Shown: positions 1-8,064 of the stretch, in pieces
How the letters are laid out: each line of letters begins with the position of its first letter
How positions within the stretch are numbered: the first letter of the stretch is position 1
From: Tenacibaculum agarivorans
Lineage (GTDB): Bacteria; Bacteroidota; Bacteroidia; Flavobacteriales; Flavobacteriaceae
Length of the DNA stretch: 64,000 nt
Reading direction: 5' to 3'
Assembly (NCBI RefSeq): GCF_001936575.1
Contig: NZ_MSMP01000026.1
Location: 1 to 64,000 of the forward strand
The notes under the pieces: generated by a model
Databases searched by the model: none
What the model saw: only the letters and a program-made list of their open reading frames with translations
Told to the model about the DNA's origin: nothing
Position numbers and translations under genes: made by a program

Positions 1-84
1 AGGACTGACAATCAGTATTTTAAACATTTGTTGTTAATTGTCAATAATAACCGAACTCATGTTAAAACACATGTTTATAGAGTC
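1..84. other. window edge, no gene seen
   Basis: The first 84 bases lie downstream of the minus-strand DUF255 gene. A short inverted repeat (CATGT/ACATG near 59-74) is visible, but there is no T-tract or open frame that supports a feature. Confidence 0.3.
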
Positions 85-2205
85 TTATGGTTGCTGTCTT
101 ATTTGACTAATAGCTTTGTCTATATCCTCAGTTGGAAGTTTACATGTTTTGTTTACACAAACATAAATTAAAGTTCTACTATCATTAAATCTGTTTTTCA
201 ATAGTGGCAAATCACTTTTTTTTGTGCTACCACATAATAAATAATTTGGAATATAATTTTGTTGTAATTGCTTGGTTTTTGTTAGAGCATTTTCACCACA
301 AATGACAACTTCAAAATAAGGGAACGCATAGTTTGAGTAAGCATCTAACCAGTTAGAATAAATGTGAGGATACTCTTTGATTCTTGGGATCATATTTTTT
401 AACATAGACTTACTAAGTTTTAAGTATTCTTGATTGTCAAAATAATGTCCTAAATAAAAAAGATTTTTACAAAGTACAGAGTTAGAGGAAGGAATAACAA
501 TATCTTCGATTTCAAAATTATTCGTTATAAGTTGCGCATTTCCTTTTGAAGAATAGTTAAAGTATTGCTGCTTTTCATCTAAAAAATTAGTCAAAGTATA
601 TTTAGTAAGTTCATTGGCGTTATGTAACCAATAGTCATCTAATGTAATTTGATATAAAGAAATAAAACTATGAATTACCCAAGCATAATCTTCGGCATAA
701 CCTTTTATTTTTTTACTATCAGAATTTAAACTCCTTAGTAGTTCACCGTTTTTATCAATAGCTTTGTTTTTTAAGTTTTTACCAATTTCAATAGCCTTAT
801 CTTTAAAATCTTTATGATTAAAAACTTTATAAGCATCTGTGTAAGCTTGTAAGAGTAAGGCATTCCATGAAGTTAAAATTTTATAATCTGTTGTAGGTTT
901 TTCCCTTTTTTTACGTGCTTTTAACAAAACAGATTGCCATGAGGAATATTTCTGTTCAAACTCGTTGGAAGATAATTTATGTTTCTTTAAGAATACACTA
1001 TCATTATACACTTTAACTAAAGCGTGTTTGTTCTCTACTGTAGTTATACTATCAATGCCAAAATAATCTTTGAAAAGATCAAAATCGTTAGTAATTAGTT
1101 GTGCAAGATCTTCTCTTCTCCAAGTATAATAAGCACCTTCTTCTAGTTCACCATGTTCATTAACGCTATCAGCATTTAAAGAAGAAAAGTATAACCCTTC
1201 CTTATAAAATTCATGATTTAAAAAGGTTAATGTGTTAAAAACAACATCTTTATAACTTTTATCTTGAGTAATTTGATAAGCATAAGAAAATAGCGAAACT
1301 AATTGTGCATTATCATACAGCATTTTTTCAAAATGAGGAATATGCCATTTGTTATCTACTGTATATCTAGCAAATCCACCTTCTAAATGATCCTGTAAAC
1401 CACCATTAGCTATTTTAATAAGTGTTTTATTGACGTATTTTAGTAATTCTTGATTATTGGTTTGATACGCATGTCGAAGTAAAAATTGAAAGTTACTAGC
1501 TCTTGGAAATTGATTAGTGCCTATAAAACCACCATTTATGGTGTCAAATTTCTGCTGCCAATCATTAATGAAAGTAGTTAGTTTCTTAGAGGAAAAACTG
1601 GTTCCAGAATTGTTTTCAAACTGTTGAAGAGATTTTAGATTTTCAGTAAGTTGGTTGGCAAAACTCTCTGTGTCGTCAGGATTATCAATGTAAAATTGAT
1701 GAATTTTTTCTAAAGCATTTAGCCAATCATGTTTACGGAAATAAGTACCTCCCCATACAGGTTTTCCATTAGGAAGAATCACGCAATTTAAAGGCCATCC
1801 TGCATTTCCTGTCATTACTTGTACAGCAGTGATATAAGTTTTGTCGACATTAGGATATTCTTCCCTATCAATCTTTATGTTGATGAAATGAGTATTCATG
1901 AACTTAGCTACTTCCTCATCTTCAAAAGTTTCCTTTTCCATCACATGACACCAATGACATGAAGAGTAACCGATAGATAATAATACTAACTTACCTTCTT
2001 GTTTTGCTTTGTCAAGATATTGTTGATCCCATGGATACCAGTTCACAGGATTGTGAGCATGTTGTAATAAATACGGGCTAGATTCGTTAATTAATGTGTT
2101 AGTGTACTTATAATCTTTTTCTAACTTTTGTTTGTTACTTTTTAGTTGACATGAGTTAAAAAAAATAATAAAAACTAAAAAACTAAAATATTTGTTTGGA
2201 TCCAT
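85..2205 (-). CDS. DUF255 thioredoxin-fold lipoprotein (YyaL/SPATA20 family)
   Basis: The 706-residue protein matches the DUF255/YyaL (spermatogenesis-associated protein 20-like) family: an N-terminal thioredoxin-like domain followed by an alpha/alpha-toroid resembling N-acylglucosamine epimerases. A hydrophobic start ending in FFNSC gives a lipobox with Cys19, so the mature protein is probably an envelope lipoprotein. The family hallmark [18 protein letters not shown] is at about residues 42-59, and the CHWC redox-like motif is at 83-86. The length is typical of the family. The enzymatic role of DUF255 proteins is poorly established, and a disulfide or redox function is only inferred. It is transcribed away from the phosphorelay genes and appears monocistronic. 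The start is the ATG that gives the signal peptide. Confidence 0.9.
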   Translation of the reverse strand: MDPNKYFSFLVFIIFFNSCQLKSNKQKLEKDYKYTNTLINESSPYLLQHAHNPVNWYPWDQQYLDKAKQEGKLVLLSIGYSSCHWCHVMEKETFEDEEVAKFMNTHFINIKIDREEYPNVDKTYITAVQVMTGNAGWPLNCVILPNGKPVWGGTYFRKHDWLNALEKIHQFYIDNPDDTESFANQLTENLKSLQQFENNSGTSFSSKKLTTFINDWQQKFDTINGGFIGTNQFPRASNFQFLLRHAYQTNNQELLKYVNKTLIKIANGGLQDHLEGGFARYTVDNKWHIPHFEKMLYDNAQLVSLFSYAYQITQDKSYKDVVFNTLTFLNHEFYKEGLYFSSLNADSVNEHGELEEGAYYTWRREDLAQLITNDFDLFKDYFGIDSITTVENKHALVKVYNDSVFLKKHKLSSNEFEQKYSSWQSVLLKARKKREKPTTDYKILTSWNALLLQAYTDAYKVFNHKDFKDKAIEIGKNLKNKAIDKNGELLRSLNSDSKKIKGYAEDYAWVIHSFISLYQITLDDYWLHNANELTKYTLTNFLDEKQQYFNYSSKGNAQLITNNFEIEDIVIPSSNSVLCKNLFYLGHYFDNQEYLKLSKSMLKNMIPRIKEYPHIYSNWLDAYSNYAFPYFEVVICGENALTKTKQLQQNYIPNYLLCGSTKKSDLPLLKNRFNDSRTLIYVCVNKTCKLPTEDIDKAISQIRQQP

Positions 2206-2339
2206 ACTAAATAATAAAAAGCAATTCGTCTATACTTTTCTACTTTTTATCGAGAAAAAAGATAGTTTAAACTAAAGTAAGTTAAAGAACACTTATTTTT
2301 AAAATAAATTGCAAGTTAAAGCTACTAAAAACACTCATA

Positions 2340-2753
2340 ATGCAAAAAAAATTAACAATATTGTTAATTGAAGATGACCAAATTGAAGTAATGAAATTCA
2401 ATAGGATTTTATCTAAAATAAATTCTCAGCACAAAATTATTGAGGCAAATAATGGAGAAGAAGCTTTAAAAATACTATCTGACAAAGATAACCTCCCCAA
2501 CCTTATTCTTCTCGATTTAAATATGCCTAAAATAAACGGTATTGAGTTCCTTAAAATTTTAAAAAACGATAGCGTATTAAAATATTTACCAACAGTAATT
2601 CTAACCACTTCCACAAATCAAAAAGATATGTTGGAGTGTTACAAGATTGGAATTGCGGGGTATATGGTAAAACCATTAAAGTACGAAGACTATCAAAATA
2701 AACTAATTAAGGTGTTATCATACTGGAGTGCGAATGAATTAATTACGGTTTAA
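2340..2753 (+). CDS. single-domain response regulator (Rcp1/CheY-like)
   Basis: A stand-alone receiver domain of 137 residues with no output domain. The acidic pair is in LLIEDDQ (residues 8-14), the phospho-accepting Asp is D59 in LILLDLNMP, the switch Thr lies in ILTTS and the conserved Lys is K111 in VKPL. The sequence style resembles the Rcp1 family that partners phytochrome-like or multi-PAS kinases. It lies 117 nt before a PAS histidine kinase on the same strand. With a separate Hpt protein and a LytTR regulator downstream, it could be the intermediate receiver of a phosphorelay. That order is inference. The minus-strand frame overlapping it is a shadow. Confidence 0.92.
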   Translation: MQKKLTILLIEDDQIEVMKFNRILSKINSQHKIIEANNGEEALKILSDKDNLPNLILLDLNMPKINGIEFLKILKNDSVLKYLPTVILTTSTNQKDMLECYKIGIAGYMVKPLKYEDYQNKLIKVLSYWSANELITV

Positions 2754-2870
2754 ATCTCTGTCTTATTTCTTTAATTAAGAAGATTATCATCTAATTTTCA
2801 ATTTAAACTCGTAAATTGTAGTTGCCTAATACTAAAAACATAGTATTTAAATAATATCAAACTTATATTT

Positions 2871-5234
2871 ATGAGTGATATTCTTATTGAAGACTTAAAA
2901 AAAGCTTTAGAACAAGAGCGAGCAGCTCGAATAGCAGCAGAGGAAAAACTAAATAAGTATATAGAAAACTCTGAGGGTAGGGTTAATGATTTAACAGAAC
3001 TGAATAAAAGTCTTCAAGAAGATTTAACTCAAAAAGAATCTGAATTTCGAGGAATATTTGAAAATTTAAATGATGCTTATGTACTCATAGATTTAAAAGG
3101 GAATGTGTTAAAAATGAACGACGTGGCTACGGTTATGTTTGAGCATGATTACACAAAATCACCTTTGAATTTAATGAAGTTAGTCCATCCAAATGACCAT
3201 AAATATACCATAGAGGCATTTAAAAATTTACTTAAAGAAGGTTTTTACACAAAATATCGATCTAGAATAATTACTAAAAATAATAATGCAAAATTATTAG
3301 AAGTAAATTGTAGCCTAATTAAAGATAAAGATGGGCAAATAATCGGAGCACAAGGAATAGCTAGAGATGTTACTGAGGAAGTTTCCTTACAAAGATTATT
3401 GAAAGAGCAAAAACATCAATTAGATATTATTTTAGATAACTCACCTATAGGTATTGTATTATCTGAAGGAGCTGATGATAATTTTATATTTGCGAACAAG
3501 TCACTTACTAATATGCTGGGATATACTTTTGAAGAAATGAAAACTTTAAAAGTTAGTCAATTAACCCATCCTGATGATAGACTCCGATCAAAAACTTTAA
3601 GAGACAAACTTGAAAAAGGAGAAATTAAACGTTTTAGCATAGAAAAAAGGTATATTAAAAAAAATGGTGATATTCTTTGGGCTAAAACAATTGTTAATTC
3701 AGTCGATAATTCTGATAAAAAAGTAAAATTCAGAGTAGCAACGGTTGAGGATATAACAGAGAATAAATTAGCTCAACAACGATTGTTAGAAATTGAAAAT
3801 AGATTAACTTCTTTAATTGCGAACTTAGATAGTGCGGTAATCTTAGAAGATGAAAGTAGAGAAGTAGTAATTTCTAATAAAAAATTCTGTGAGATATTTT
3901 CATTAACCGGATTTCCTGAAGAGTTGAAAGGGAAGTTTTATCCTGAAATAGTAGATAATACAAAAGCAATTTTTGAAAAACCTGAATATTATATTAATAG
4001 AATTAATAAGCTCATTAAAGATAAAAAAATGGTATTGGGAGATGAGCTAAGATTAGTTGATGGAAGAATTTTAGAACGAGATTATATCCCTATTTCTAAA
4101 GATAAAGAATATAAAGGTCATTTGTGGACTTATAGAGATGTAACACTATCAAGAAATTATAGGAAAAGTCTAGAAACACATAAAAAAAGATATAGTAACA
4201 TTATTGCAAATCTTAAGTTAGGTTTAGTAGAGCTCGATAATGAAAATAGAATCCTTTCTGCGAATAAGAGTTTTATGAAAATGACAGGGTTTGAAGAAGA
4301 TGAAATCTTAACACAAGATATAAGAGAGCTCTTTACTAAGGATATGATTAAAAACCTTATTCAGCAACGTAGTGTTAGTCGAAAAGAAGGAAGAACAGGT
4401 TCTTATGAGTTTAAATTTATTAATAAAATTAATCAAGAGAAAGTTTTATTAGTAAGCGCAGCACCAAACTTTAATATTAGTGGAGAAATTATAGGGTCTA
4501 TAGGTATAATACTAGACATTACTCATATTAAAAAATTAGAATCACAAAAAGAAGAATTACTAAAACAATTAGAACAAAGAAATATAGAGCTAGAAGAATA
4601 TGCCCATGTGGTTTCTCATGATTTAAAATCACCTTTACGTAGTATTTCAGCATTAACAAGTTGGTTAAAAGAAGACTATGGAAGATTTCTAGGGAATGGA
4701 GGAATACAAAATGTAGATATGATACAAGAAGTGGTGGAAAAGATGGAGCGACTTATCAATGATATTTTGAATTACTCTAGTATTAATAATGATGAGTCTA
4801 CATATGAAGATGTAAATACGTTTAAAATTGTTAATGATATTAGTAAGTTAATATATGTGCCTAAGCATATAGAAATAAAGATTAGCGAAAAATTACCAAT
4901 AGTAAGAGCCAATAAAGTTAGAATTCAACAGCTTTTTCAAAATTTAATGAGTAATGCTGTAAATTATATTGATAAGGAAAAAGGTTTAATTTCAATAGAT
5001 GTAAAAGAAAAAAAGAAAAGCTATATATTTAGTGTTCAAGATAACGGTATTGGAATAAAAAAAGAATATTATTCAAAAATATTTGAAGTATTTCAATCGT
5101 TAGGAAACCATAAAAAATCTACTGGAATTGGATTATCAATAGTAAAAAAAATAGTAGACGTGTATAACGGTAAAATCTGGTTAGAAAGTCAAGAGGGGGT
5201 AGGAACAACATTTTTTATTCAATTAAACAAATAA
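2871..5234 (+). CDS. multi-PAS sensor histidine kinase
   Basis: The 787-residue protein has an N-terminal coiled coil (about 5-60) and then four PAS-type sensor modules at roughly 55-170, 183-300, 310-425 and 435-550. Two of them end in the PAC-like RDVTE/EDITE motifs. A second coiled coil leads into a HisKA domain with the phospho-acceptor H583 in VSHDLKSPLRS. The HATPase_c domain contains an N-box (NLMSNAVNY), a G1 box (DNGIGI, near 724) and a G2 box (STGIGLSI). There is no transmembrane segment, so this is a cytoplasmic sensor, and the ligand cannot be read from the sequence. There is no fused receiver, which fits phosphotransfer through the separate receiver and Hpt proteins encoded next to it. 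The Hpt gene starts 6 nt after its stop. Confidence 0.95.
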   Translation: MSDILIEDLKKALEQERAARIAAEEKLNKYIENSEGRVNDLTELNKSLQEDLTQKESEFRGIFENLNDAYVLIDLKGNVLKMNDVATVMFEHDYTKSPLNLMKLVHPNDHKYTIEAFKNLLKEGFYTKYRSRIITKNNNAKLLEVNCSLIKDKDGQIIGAQGIARDVTEEVSLQRLLKEQKHQLDIILDNSPIGIVLSEGADDNFIFANKSLTNMLGYTFEEMKTLKVSQLTHPDDRLRSKTLRDKLEKGEIKRFSIEKRYIKKNGDILWAKTIVNSVDNSDKKVKFRVATVEDITENKLAQQRLLEIENRLTSLIANLDSAVILEDESREVVISNKKFCEIFSLTGFPEELKGKFYPEIVDNTKAIFEKPEYYINRINKLIKDKKMVLGDELRLVDGRILERDYIPISKDKEYKGHLWTYRDVTLSRNYRKSLETHKKRYSNIIANLKLGLVELDNENRILSANKSFMKMTGFEEDEILTQDIRELFTKDMIKNLIQQRSVSRKEGRTGSYEFKFINKINQEKVLLVSAAPNFNISGEIIGSIGIILDITHIKKLESQKEELLKQLEQRNIELEEYAHVVSHDLKSPLRSISALTSWLKEDYGRFLGNGGIQNVDMIQEVVEKMERLINDILNYSSINNDESTYEDVNTFKIVNDISKLIYVPKHIEIKISEKLPIVRANKVRIQQLFQNLMSNAVNYIDKEKGLISIDVKEKKKSYIFSVQDNGIGIKKEYYSKIFEVFQSLGNHKKSTGIGLSIVKKIVDVYNGKIWLESQEGVGTTFFIQLNK

Positions 5235-5240
5235 GTACTC

Positions 5241-5564
5241 ATGAACTTAGAACAGCCAAATCTTAATTATATTAAAGAATTATCTGGAGGAGATGTAGAT
5301 TTTGAACAAAAGATGCTCTCTATATTAAAGAATGAATTGCCAACTGAAATAGAAGTCTATGAAAAAAACATTGAAAATCAAGATTTTAAAAAGGTTGCTG
5401 AAATAGTGCATAAAATTAAACATAAAATTAGTATTTTAGGCTTACCAAAATCTCATGAATTTGCGGTGCAATTCGAAAATGAATTACGCAATGAGAATAT
5501 GCAAAAGCATGAAAGTTTTCTAAAATTACTAAAATTAATGTCTAACTTTTTAGACAAGGTATAA
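5241..5564 (+). CDS. histidine phosphotransfer (Hpt) protein
   Basis: A small 107-residue all-helical protein with the Hpt signature around IVHKIKHKISILG; His57 is the likely phosphorylated residue. It starts 6 nt after the kinase stop and ends 11 nt before the LytTR regulator, so the three genes are almost certainly co-transcribed. An independent Hpt gene between a kinase and a response regulator suggests a multistep phosphorelay. The likely route is kinase, then the upstream single-domain receiver, then Hpt, then the LytTR regulator. The direction is inferred from gene content only. Confidence 0.85.
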   Translation: MNLEQPNLNYIKELSGGDVDFEQKMLSILKNELPTEIEVYEKNIENQDFKKVAEIVHKIKHKISILGLPKSHEFAVQFENELRNENMQKHESFLKLLKLMSNFLDKV

Positions 5565-5575
5565 AATTTCAATAT

Positions 5576-6289
5576 ATGAATTGTTTAATAATTGATGATG
5601 AATCTGCTGCAAGAGCAATTGTAGAACAACTTTGTAAAAACGAAGGATCGTTACAGGTAATAGAGCAGTTTTCAAATGCAATACAAGCTATAAAGTATTT
5701 AAATCAAAATGAAATAGATTTAATTTTCTTAGACATTCATATGCCAGATTTTACTGGGTTTGATTTAATTCAAACATTGAAAAATCCTCCAAGGATTATT
5801 TTAACAACTTCTGATGAAAAATTTGCCATAGACGCTTTTGAGTACGATTGTATCGTAGATTATTTAGTAAAGCCAATTACATTACCTAGATTTATAAAAG
5901 CAGTAGAAAAGGCAAAAAAGTTTAAGTTTAATACCGCTCAAAATGCAAGCCCATCCAATGGGGAAGCAAAAGAAGAAGACAAACAACTCTATATAAATAT
6001 AGACCGTAGGTTAATTAAAATAGAAATTCCTAGTATAAATGTGGTTGAAGCAAAAGGAGATTATATTTTAATAAAAACTCAAGATAAAAACTATACAGTA
6101 CATTCTACACTAAAGAAAATAGAAGAGAAATTACCTAACGACTTATTTTTGAAAGTTCATCGTTCTTATATTATCAATCTAAAGAGAATTGTTGATATAG
6201 AAGACAACAGTGTACTCATCGAAAAAGATGTAATACCTGTAAGTAGATCTAATAGATCTGAGTTAATGAAACGATTAAACTTATTATAA
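5576..6289 (+). CDS. LytTR-family response regulator
   Basis: A 237-residue response regulator with a receiver domain (1-120; acidic pair in IIDDES, phospho-acceptor D53 in FLDIHMPDFTGF, conserved Lys in LVKPI) and a C-terminal LytTR DNA-binding domain (about 135-237). The LytTR domain shows the characteristic VVEAKGDYILI and VHRSYIINL motifs. LytTR proteins bind pairs of short direct repeats about 21-22 bp apart. Directly downstream, four sRNA promoters each carry such a pair at the same distance from the -7 box, so this protein is the best candidate activator of those genes. That link is inference from spacing and proximity. No clear intrinsic terminator follows the gene. Confidence 0.95.
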   Translation: MNCLIIDDESAARAIVEQLCKNEGSLQVIEQFSNAIQAIKYLNQNEIDLIFLDIHMPDFTGFDLIQTLKNPPRIILTTSDEKFAIDAFEYDCIVDYLVKPITLPRFIKAVEKAKKFKFNTAQNASPSNGEAKEEDKQLYINIDRRLIKIEIPSINVVEAKGDYILIKTQDKNYTVHSTLKKIEEKLPNDLFLKVHRSYIINLKRIVDIEDNSVLIEKDVIPVSRSNRSELMKRLNLL

Positions 6290-6332
6290 TAATTATTCCT
6301 TTTTATCGGTTACATTTTCAGTTGTTTACCAC
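6290..6332. other. gap after the LytTR gene
   Basis: An AT-rich stretch after the LytTR stop codon. No T-tract hairpin was found. The sRNA control region begins immediately after it. Confidence 0.4.
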
Positions 6333-6420
6333 TCGTCGATTTATATCTTTTAATTATCTATAATTAAATTTATCTCCATCGAAAACTAGACTTTTACTAT
6401 GTAATTGCACTATATATTTG
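6333..6420 (+). promoter_or_regulatory. sRNA copy 1 promoter with 21-nt-spaced paired site
   Basis: TCGA at 6336-6339 and TCTA at 6357-6360 are exactly 21 nt apart. The -7 box TATATTTG (6413-6420) matches the Bacteroidota consensus TAnnTTTG and starts 56 nt after the TCTA start. The -33 TTG element is weak, which is usual for activator-dependent promoters. The same arrangement recurs before the other three copies. Confidence 0.75.
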
Positions 6421-6426
6421 TAGTGT

Positions 6427-6582
6427 AATTAAGTTGGTAATAGTGTAAATAAAAATATAAACACCCTTTTAAAGTTTGTTTTTCATTATTTGAATTTTTA
6501 CGCTTACACTCGTAAGTGTAGTTTTTAGATTTATTTGGTTGATTAATTAAACCCTTCCGCCCGGAAGGGTTTATTCTTTTTT
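6427..6582 (+). ncRNA. tandem small RNA, copy 1
   Basis: A predicted transcript of about 155 nt, starting roughly 7 nt after the TATATTTG box and ending at an intrinsic terminator. No long ORF lies inside. A hairpin TACACT/AGTGTA (6505-6510/6515-6520, loop CGTA) sits directly before the conserved 3' element (6521-6545, core AGATTTATTTGGTTGATT). A terminator stem AAACCCTTCC/GGAAGGGTTT (6549-6558/6563-6572) and a T-rich tail follow. The hairpin and the terminator stem differ in sequence from the other copies while keeping base pairing, which argues for a structured RNA. No known family was recognised. An antisense or protein-titrating role is possible. Confidence 0.75.
6549..6582 (+). terminator. 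intrinsic terminator of sRNA copy 1
   Basis: A 10-bp perfect stem at 6549-6558 and 6563-6572 with loop GCCC, followed by a T-rich tract. Confidence 0.85.
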
Positions 6583-6634
6583 AATGTTCTTATTATTAGG
6601 GTTGTAGGTCGTTTTTGAGTTCGGGTAAAACACT

Positions 6635-6721
6635 TCGTCGACATAATTAAACCACTTATCTACAATAAAATGTTACAAGTCTAATAATTTAATGTAGATA
6701 GCCCTAAACATAATATCTTTG
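6635..6721 (+). promoter_or_regulatory. sRNA copy 2 promoter with 21-nt-spaced paired site
   Basis: TCGA at 6638-6641, TCTA at 6659-6662 (21 nt apart) and the -7 box TATCTTTG at 6714-6721, which starts 55 nt after the TCTA start. The geometry matches the other three copies although the intervening sequence differs. Confidence 0.75.
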
Positions 6722-6727
6722 AAGTGT

Positions 6728-6885
6728 AATTAAGATATAAATTATCTGATATACATAAAAGTTTTGTTTTTTTCATTACATGAAAAAATTTCACACTTCA
6801 TATATAAAATGAAGTTTTTAGATTTATTTGGTTGATTAGAAAACCTTTTGCAACTCTCAACTGCAAAAGGTTTTTCGCTTTTTAT
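6728..6885 (+). ncRNA. tandem small RNA, copy 2
   Basis: A predicted transcript of about 155 nt. Its 5' part resembles copy 3 (shared stretch TAAGATATAAATTAT). The hairpin ACTTCAT/ATGAAGT (6795-6801/6809-6815) abuts the conserved element (6814-6838, core AGATTTATTTGGTTGATT). The terminator stem AAACCTTTTGCA/TGCAAAAGGTTT (6841-6852/6862-6873) is followed by T-rich sequence. No coding frame is evident. Compared with copy 1, both hairpins have different bases but remain fully paired. Confidence 0.75.
6841..6885 (+). terminator. intrinsic terminator of sRNA copy 2
   Basis: A 12-bp perfect stem at 6841-6852/6862-6873, followed by TTTTTCGCTTTTT. Confidence 0.85.
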
Positions 6886-7118
6886 AACTTATTGTTTTTT
6901 TATTTTTTTGCAAATAATATATCTTTAACAATAAGCGATACTATAACTCAAACACAATTTTTAGAATTGGCTTTTTATACCTAAAAGCCATTTTAAAGCT
7001 CTTTATATATGACCATAAAGTACTATTAGATATTTTTCCAAAGAAGGTTTTTCATTAGTAATGATTTTATTGCTTGTAATAAAGTTGATTCTTTTTAAAA
7101 TTTCACATAAAAAAATCG
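6886..7118. other. spacer between sRNA copies 2 and 3
   Basis: AT-rich spacer with no convincing ORF, hairpin or promoter apart from the copy 3 control site that follows. Its length suggests that each sRNA is an independent unit and not part of one transcript. Confidence 0.4.
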
Positions 7119-7206
7119 TTTATCGAAAGTTAATGGTCATTTATCTAAAGTTAGATGTAGTATAGCTAATTAATATATTTTAAGATGGTTAAACCTTGTA
7201 TCTTTG
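7119..7206 (+). promoter_or_regulatory. sRNA copy 3 promoter with clear direct repeat (LytTR-like)
   Basis: Here the paired site is an obvious direct repeat: TTTATCGAAAGTTA (7119-7132) and TTTATCTAAAGTTA (7140-7153), one mismatch apart, period 21 nt. The embedded AAAGTTAAT fits the published LytTR-type half-site pattern with a central GTT, and the second half-site is close to it. The -7 box TATCTTTG is at 7199-7206, again 55 nt after the TCTA start. Confidence 0.8.
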
Positions 7207-7212
7207 AAATGT

Positions 7213-7372
7213 AAATAAGATATAAATTATATCTGATACACATAAAAGTTTTGTTTTTCATTTTATGAATTTTCACTTCACATTTATTCATAAATGAAGG
7301 TTTTTTAGATTTATTTGGTTGATTAAGAGAGCCTTTTGCAAACCCCAATTGCAAAAGGTTTTCGCTTTTTAT
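7213..7372 (+). ncRNA. tandem small RNA, copy 3
   Basis: A predicted transcript of about 160 nt. The 5' half resembles copy 2. A bulged hairpin (CTTC/GAAG plus ATTTA/TAAAT, 7276-7299) precedes the conserved element (7300-7325, core AGATTTATTTGGTTGATT). The terminator stem CCTTTTGCAA/TTGCAAAAGG is at 7332-7341/7349-7358 with a T-rich tail. A 78-codon minus-strand frame overlaps this unit, but it covers the terminator and has no homologue-like features, so it is treated as spurious. Confidence 0.75.
7332..7372 (+). terminator. intrinsic terminator of sRNA copy 3
   Basis: A 10-bp perfect stem with loop ACCCCAA, followed by TTTTCGCTTTTT. Confidence 0.85.
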
Positions 7373-7647
7373 AAAGTTATATTTCGAATGATAGTTTTCC
7401 ATTTATCGGATCATTCTCAATTGTTTCTTTTATTCAATTTGTATACACCTGAAAAATTTAGACCGTATCAATTATATTAAAAGCTAGAGGTTGATGAGAA
7501 AATAATGAGTAAAGCATTTATTTAGCAAGGAAAAACTTCTCAAATTTAATATCGTAAATCTAATATTTTTGATTCAGATTATGGCTATTTTTATAGGATT
7601 AGATGTGATCTTTTTTAATTTATCCACAACTTTTGTGAATGATCCCA
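7373..7647. other. spacer between sRNA copies 3 and 4
   Basis: AT-rich sequence with no supportable gene. A single TTATCCACA at 7620-7628 matches a DnaA box, but it stands alone and is probably chance. Confidence 0.4.
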
Positions 7648-7735
7648 TTTATCGATTGCTTTTGACATTTAATCTATACTAAGTACTTGAGGTATCGATT
7701 TTTAAGTTGAAGAGTGAATAGATGTCTTACCTTTG
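7648..7735 (+). promoter_or_regulatory. sRNA copy 4 promoter with 21-nt-spaced paired site
   Basis: TCGA at 7652-7655 and TCTA at 7673-7676 (21 nt apart) lie upstream of the -7 box TACCTTTG (7728-7735), which starts 55 nt after the TCTA start. This copy also has a TTG at 7707-7709, 18 nt before the -7 box, so it has the best -33 element of the four. Confidence 0.75.
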
Positions 7736-7741
7736 AAGTGT

Positions 7742-7900
7742 AAATGAATTTTAGAGTTTATTAGATAGAAGTACTCTGAAATTGTTTCAACTTCAATAGT
7801 TGAACACCCCGATTAAGACATAGAAGTTTTTTAGATTTATTTGGTTGATTAATATAAATCCTTTCTCGATCCCCAATCAGTGAAAGGATTTTTCTTTTTT
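7742..7900 (+). ncRNA. tandem small RNA, copy 4
   Basis: A predicted transcript of about 159 nt and the most divergent copy. A 7-bp hairpin TTCAACT/AGTTGAA (7786-7792/7798-7804) lies about 20 nt before the conserved element (7826-7851, core AGATTTATTTGGTTGATT). The terminator stem AATCCTTTC/GAAAGGATT (7857-7865/7882-7890) ends in a T-rich tract. Body sequence similarity to the other copies is low outside the promoter, the 3' element and the terminator architecture, so the copies may have different targets. Confidence 0.72.
7857..7900 (+). terminator. intrinsic terminator of sRNA copy 4
   Basis: A 9-bp perfect stem with a 16-nt loop that contains a small GAT/ATC inner stem, then TTTTTCTTTTTT. 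Confidence 0.8.
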
Positions 7901-8064
7901 AAGTGTTTTATTTCAAAATTAATCCTTAATTTATAGGTGTTTATAAATAAAGAATAGAACCCCCAAAAACCGATAAACAAGATTGTTTTTAATTTACTTT
8001 TTGACAGCCTTAAGAGTCATTAGATAGAAAAGTAAATAATGGTTTGTAAAAACATAAAAATCAA

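Noticed and set aside
7166-7402. 78-codon minus-strand frame inside the sRNA region
   Set aside because: It runs through the copy 3 element and terminator, has no family features, and similar frames are expected by chance in AT-rich DNA.
7620-7628. Perfect DnaA box TTATCCACA
   Set aside because: Single occurrence without other boxes, AT-rich unwinding array or replication genes. An origin is not supported.
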